Assembly: GCF_012427705.1 (NCBI RefSeq)
Contig: NZ_CP048602.1
Span: 3,100,001 to 3,164,000, forward strand
DNA from: Vreelandella piezotolerans
GTDB taxonomy: Bacteria; Pseudomonadota; Gammaproteobacteria; Pseudomonadales; Halomonadaceae
Direction of reading: 5' to 3'
DNA: 64,000 nt
The translations under genes and the position numbers were made by a program. How positions within the stretch are numbered: the stretch's first letter is position 1; each line of letters opens with the position of its first letter. Positions 58,087-64,000 of the stretch are shown one piece after another. The notes under the pieces are model-generated. The model saw nothing but the letters and a program-made list of their open reading frames with translations, was not told the origin of the DNA and did not search any database.

Positions 58087-58458
58087 CTAGCCCATCCATT
58101 TTTCCCAGCCTAACAGCCCCCAGGTCAGCCCCGCCATCATCAGCGACAGCATCACCGCGGCCGAGCCGATGTCCTTGGCGCGCCCTGACAGCTCATGGTG
58201 TTCGGTGCCGATACGGTCGACCACGTTTTCGATGGCGCTGTTGAGCAGCTCGACAATCAGCACGAGAAACAGACTGCCGACCAGCAGCAGCCAACTGATC
58301 GGGCCTTCGCCAATCCACCAGGCAAATGGCAGCAGCACGGCAGTAATCGCCAACTCCTGGCGAAAGGCAGACTCATTACGAAACGCTGCTTTCAGGCCTT
58401 TCCAGGAGTAGCGTGTGGAGTGCAATAAATGGGTTAACCCCGTGTGACGTGGTTTCAT
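58087..58458 (-). CDS. dgkA: Diacylglycerol kinase
   Basis: A small inner-membrane kinase that recycles diacylglycerol to phosphatidic acid, especially after osmoregulated glucan synthesis. Length 123 (E. coli 122), with three membrane helices. The catalytic and family motif is visible as LNSAIENVVDRIGTEHHELS followed by GRAKDIGSAAVMLSLMMAGL. RNESAFRQELAITAVLLPFA forms the first helix region. It sits between glnE and dacB on the same strand with gaps of 28-53 bases. Confidence 0.95.
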   Translation of the reverse strand: MKPRHTGLTHLLHSTRYSWKGLKAAFRNESAFRQELAITAVLLPFAWWIGEGPISWLLLVGSLFLVLIVELLNSAIENVVDRIGTEHHELSGRAKDIGSAAVMLSLMMAGLTWGLLGWEKWMG

Positions 58459-58486
58459 GCCCGTTGTGCCTCAGCTAAGCGTTTCA

Positions 58487-59965
58487 TTAATTGGCCAGTA
58501 TCATTGCATCGAGATCTAACGACAGTGGGTCGAGCACCTCGGGCCAGCTGAGATAAGGCGTGCTGCCGCTACCATTCACCAGCACGCTGAACACGCCCCA
58601 GCGCCCCTGGGCCGTGCGGAAATAGCCTGCCGCAGCGCGCACGGCAAACGGCTGGTTGAGCGTGCCGGTTTTCAGCATGACGTTATGTTGGAACGTGGAT
58701 GAACCGCGACGAATAAAGCGCATCACCCCATTGGCGGGCGATTGAAAAGAGGCTACGAAACTGGGGAACAGCGCGCTTTGACGGAACATGTCCTCCAGCA
58801 TCACGTTGACACCATGAGCTGAGGTGCGATTGTCAGTGGTCAGCCCACTGCCGCTGTGTAACGTGATCGGGCCATGCCCGGGCAGGCTCTGCACATAGGT
58901 TTCGATGGCCTGCCCTGCTTGACGAAGCTGCGCTTGGGGTGTTTCCACCAAGTTCAGCGCCAGCACGTCGGCCATGTAATTGTTGGAGTAGTTCATGGTG
59001 CGTAGCAGCAGCTCCTGGAGCGGCTGGCTATCCACGGCGGCTAGGCGCTGGGCGCTACTCGGCGGCTGGCTGGCGCTGACGCGCCACGGATCGCGCACAC
59101 TGATACCGGACTGGTTGAGCATACTGAGCAGTACCTGGGCCGTCTTCTCTGCGGCATCGCCCGCACCACGGTAGACATCCCGCGCCACCGCGTTGGTGGA
59201 AATCTGCCCCGTCAAGCGCATGACATCACCGCGTTCGTCGGTTAGGCGCTCTGCGCTGATCTCGGTGCCGCTATTGGCCGGACGCGTGACGACCTGATTA
59301 TCGATGACGATCAGCGGATCTTGGCTGTCGCACAGACCCACCCGCGCAGGCGTCCCCGGCTGGGCCGCCGGGGCGACGTTGACGCACCAGGTGCCAAAGT
59401 TGACACCCGCCGAGGAGAGCGGCGCACTATAAGCGTTGGTCACTCGGGTACGGGCATTGCAGCGGTCCGTGGTGATGCACTCCACCGGGCCAAAGCGCCA
59501 CTGGCTGACGATGAGTGCCCCGTCGACATGGGCAACACCTGCCAGCCGCAGCCGATGAACGAGCCGCCACAGGTCTTCGGTCGTCAATCCAGGGTCGCCG
59601 CCGCCCTCGAACACGAGATCGCCACTCAACACGCCGTCCTGTACCTGCCCAGTACTGACGAGCTGGCTGGTGAAACGATGCTGGGGGCCAAAGCGGTTCA
59701 GCAGGGCCGCCGACATATACGCTTTCGTGACCGAGGCGGGCGAGAGCTGACGCTCCGGATTCAGGCTACCCAACAGCGGGTTACTGCCGCTATCGGCATC
59801 CAACAAGCGCGCCTCGGCGCTGATGGCAAAGCCTTTTGCTTCGAGTTGGCTCAGCCGAGTGAAATCGGCCCAAAGCGCTGAACTGGCGCAGAGCGCAGCG
59901 GTCGTCACCCCGGCAACGACGCCGTTACGTAGCCAGCGTGTGGAGAAAGTCAGAAAACTCGTCAC
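58487..59965 (-). CDS. dacB: D-alanyl-D-alanine carboxypeptidase/endopeptidase (PBP4, DacB family)
   Basis: A periplasmic class C penicillin-binding protein that trims or opens peptidoglycan cross-links. The serine protease triad motifs are all present: SxxK in LSPASVTKAYMSAALLNRFG, SxN in MNYSNNYMADVLALNLVE and KTG in VMLKTGTLNQPFAV. A signal peptide with VVAGVTTAALCASSALWADF precedes the mature part. The GTG at 59965 has GAGG nine bases upstream and gives 492 residues (E. coli 477); a TTG at 59980 overlapping the SMR gene's stop is the alternative. Confidence 0.93.
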   Translation of the reverse strand: MTSFLTFSTRWLRNGVVAGVTTAALCASSALWADFTRLSQLEAKGFAISAEARLLDADSGSNPLLGSLNPERQLSPASVTKAYMSAALLNRFGPQHRFTSQLVSTGQVQDGVLSGDLVFEGGGDPGLTTEDLWRLVHRLRLAGVAHVDGALIVSQWRFGPVECITTDRCNARTRVTNAYSAPLSSAGVNFGTWCVNVAPAAQPGTPARVGLCDSQDPLIVIDNQVVTRPANSGTEISAERLTDERGDVMRLTGQISTNAVARDVYRGAGDAAEKTAQVLLSMLNQSGISVRDPWRVSASQPPSSAQRLAAVDSQPLQELLLRTMNYSNNYMADVLALNLVETPQAQLRQAGQAIETYVQSLPGHGPITLHSGSGLTTDNRTSAHGVNVMLEDMFRQSALFPSFVASFQSPANGVMRFIRRGSSTFQHNVMLKTGTLNQPFAVRAAAGYFRTAQGRWGVFSVLVNGSGSTPYLSWPEVLDPLSLDLDAMILAN

Positions 59966-59976
59966 GTCGAGCAACC

Positions 59977-60306
59977 TCAATGAACGTTCATTTTGGAAAA
60001 GACCTGCAGCGTTACCACACCCGCCACGATCAGCGTGATACCCAGCACGGCGGGCAGGTCTGGCGTTTCACCAAACACCACGATGCCAACCAGCGTCACC
60101 AGCACGATACCCAAGCCCGCCCAAATGGCGTAGGTAATGCCGACGGGTAGCGTGCGCAGTACCAAACTCAGTAAATAGAACGCGACCCCGTAGCCCCCTA
60201 CCACCAGCAGACTCGGCAGTGGGCGGGTAAACCCCGCCGAGGCTTTCAAGGCACTAGTGGCGATTACTTCCGCCACGATCGCGAGAATCAGATAGATAAA
60301 TGTCAT
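59977..60306 (-). CDS. Small multidrug resistance (SMR) family transporter
   Basis: A 109-residue four-helix inner-membrane exporter, length equal to EmrE (110). The essential membrane glutamate lies in ILAIVAEVIATSALKAS, position 14 as in EmrE. YLLSLVLRTLPVGITYAIWA and VLGITLIVAGVVTLQVFS are family signatures. SMR proteins export quaternary ammonium compounds, or guanidinium in the Gdx branch; EmrE-type polyaromatic cation export seems more likely here from the W in AIWAG. The ATG at 60306 overlaps the trmB stop by four bases. Confidence 0.92.
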   Translation of the reverse strand: MTFIYLILAIVAEVIATSALKASAGFTRPLPSLLVVGGYGVAFYLLSLVLRTLPVGITYAIWAGLGIVLVTLVGIVVFGETPDLPAVLGITLIVAGVVTLQVFSKMNVH

Positions 60307-60968
60307 GGGCGCTCCAACTCGATGCACAAACGCCAGAGCGTTTGGCCACTTTGGTCATATTTGGCTTCGAACGGAGTGAGATAATCACCGTTAGGTTGCA
60401 GCGCGGTGACGCTAGCTGCTTGGCCTGTGACGATGTTCACGGCCTGGGCAAACTCTTCCACATAAAGCTGCCAATTCGAGCGCAGCTCCAGCCGTCCTCC
60501 CAAGGCTAATAGTGTGGGGAAAACAGGATGGCCATGCCAGCGCATTTTCAAGTGGGCCGACTTAGGGTACGGGTTGGGATACAGCAAATAGTGGCGCTCG
60601 GGCGCCCAGCCTGCTTCCAGTGCTAGCCGCCAAAAATCGACCAAATCGGCACGCACCAGTAACGCATTGTCCGGCAACTCGCCGTGCTCGCGCCCCAGCC
60701 GATCTTCGCTACGATCGACGCCGATGACACTGCACTCAGGGAACCTTAGTGCCAATCGTCGGGTCGATAGGCCCACCCCGCAGCCCGCGTCGAGGATCAA
60801 AGGCGCACCGCGCTGCTGTCGCCACGCGTTGGCCCGTTCGAACGCTCGCCGCGTGTGATCAGCAACGGGTTTGCGCAGCGGATGTGCGAGCGCGCGGGTG
60901 ACTCGCCGGGCCACATCGTGATGCGGCCCGGGCTGATTGGACGTCACTGGCCGTGAGGTGTGCTGCAT
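60303..60968 (-). CDS. trmB: tRNA (guanine-N7-)-methyltransferase, TrmB-like
   Basis: A SAM-dependent methyltransferase of the family that makes m7G46 in tRNA. The SAM site is LILDAGCGVGLSTRRLALRF, with VIGVDRSEDRLGR and LLVRADLVDFWRLAL following. The catalytic loop reads YLLYPNPYPKSAHLKMRWHG, in place of the common 'PDPWPKkRHhKRR', so this is a divergent member. Length 221 (E. coli 239). A second, more canonical trmB elsewhere in the genome cannot be excluded, in which case this would be a paralogue. First of a trmB-SMR-dacB run. Confidence 0.8.
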   Translation of the reverse strand: MQHTSRPVTSNQPGPHHDVARRVTRALAHPLRKPVADHTRRAFERANAWRQQRGAPLILDAGCGVGLSTRRLALRFPECSVIGVDRSEDRLGREHGELPDNALLVRADLVDFWRLALEAGWAPERHYLLYPNPYPKSAHLKMRWHGHPVFPTLLALGGRLELRSNWQLYVEEFAQAVNIVTGQAASVTALQPNGDYLTPFEAKYDQSGQTLWRLCIELERP

Positions 60969-61163
60969 GCCATCCCCTGGGTTAAAAAAAGCGTGATTCT
61001 ATCAGTCTCCCGCGCGCTCGGCATGACGCCGTTGCACGCCCGGTGCTATGATCACGCCCGAGCCATACGTTCAGCTCACTGATTAAGCTCGGATCGGTCG
61101 CCATTATCGACTCGGTCTGACAATAACTGTTATTAAAAACCACCGCACCACGAGGAACCCGGC

Positions 61164-63565
<2,402 letters not shown>

Positions 63566-63629
63566 CTATCGATAATTGTTGAGTAAAACACTCGGGTATC
63601 TCACTGCTCGGGTGATACGCCATTCGTGA

Positions 63630-63887
<258 letters not shown>

Positions 63888-63937
63888 ACCGCCTACTCAA
63901 GGTGCGCCTCGACCGCTGCAAGCGAAGGTCACTCTGA

Positions 63938-64000
63938 ATGGGTATTTGGACCCTCGCTTGGCCCATCATTCTCTCCAATATCACCGTACCGCTACTCGGT
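63938..64000 (+). CDS. dinF: Start of a MATE family exporter, DinF-like (partial)
   Basis: The last 63 bases encode the first 21 residues MGIWTLAWPIILSNITVPLL G, cut off by the window end. SNITVPLLG is shared with E. coli DinF and marks the first membrane helix of that MATE subgroup. An in-frame stop (TGA, 63935-63937) directly precedes the ATG, so this is the true start or very near it. The assignment rests on one short motif. Confidence 0.6.
   Translation, partial: MGIWTLAWPIILSNITVPLLG

Overview
The window reads as chromosomal core DNA of a halophilic gammaproteobacterium, most likely Halomonas or another member of the Halomonadaceae. The evidence is the GC-rich housekeeping content, gene orders shared with Pseudomonas (rpmE/priA-argS-ftsN-hslVU, ubiE-ubiJ-ubiB-hisE-tatABC, coaD-ferredoxin), a FabY-type ketoacyl synthase and a BCCT compatible-solute transporter. 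The genus is inferred from gene content, order and sequence style; no database comparison was possible. I saw no prophage, insertion sequence, CRISPR array, toxin-antitoxin pair or obvious genomic island.

Layout. 1-9 kb: an unidentified gene tail, a GNAT acetyltransferase, trmO, the dapA-bamC-purC operon, the peroxiredoxin bcp, a TusA-like protein with an AI-2E family permease, bepA and nadA. 9.3-9.6 kb: two identical tRNA-Lys(UUU) genes behind a recognisable promoter. 9.7-18.2 kb, minus strand: scpA-scpB-rluB, radD and purL. 18.3-23.4 kb: mltF, tadA, tesB, a structured intergenic element, a short malic enzyme, a 0.48 kb intergenic stretch and rpmE. 23.5-30.4 kb: priA, argS, an FtsN-like SPOR protein, hslV and hslU. 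30.5-36 kb: a DUF971 protein, the ubiquinone genes ubiE-ubiJ-ubiB, hisE and tatABC. 36-42.6 kb: elbB, hemB, ppk and metE, the last divergent from its likely activator metR. 43.6-46 kb: an RstA/RstB-like two-component system. 46-55 kb is the least conserved part: small orphan proteins, a clan AA aspartic protease, a UMF1-type MFS transporter, a three-gene operon of two periplasmic binding proteins with a membrane diguanylate cyclase, the BCCT transporter with a 48-codon companion, and an AEC permease. 55-64 kb: glnE, dgkA, trmB-SMR-dacB, then fabY-coaD-ferredoxin and the first codons of a DinF-like MATE exporter.

How the genes fit together. Most belong to translation and tRNA modification (argS, tadA, trmO, trmB, rluB, rpmE, tRNA-Lys), cell envelope building and turnover (bamC, bepA, mltF, dacB, ftsN, tat, dgkA), cofactor and nucleotide synthesis (nadA, hemB, coaD, ubi, purC, purL) and chromosome maintenance (scpAB, priA, radD). 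The most distinctive local module is the binding-protein/binding-protein/diguanylate cyclase operon at 48.7-51.5 kb. It looks like a ligand-sensing c-di-GMP unit and has a perfect 19-bp palindrome just upstream. Two matching palindromes, AAACGATCGTTT, lie before tadA/tesB and before the malic enzyme, which suggests one shared repressor. Several start codons appear to be TTG or GTG, judged from ribosome binding sites.
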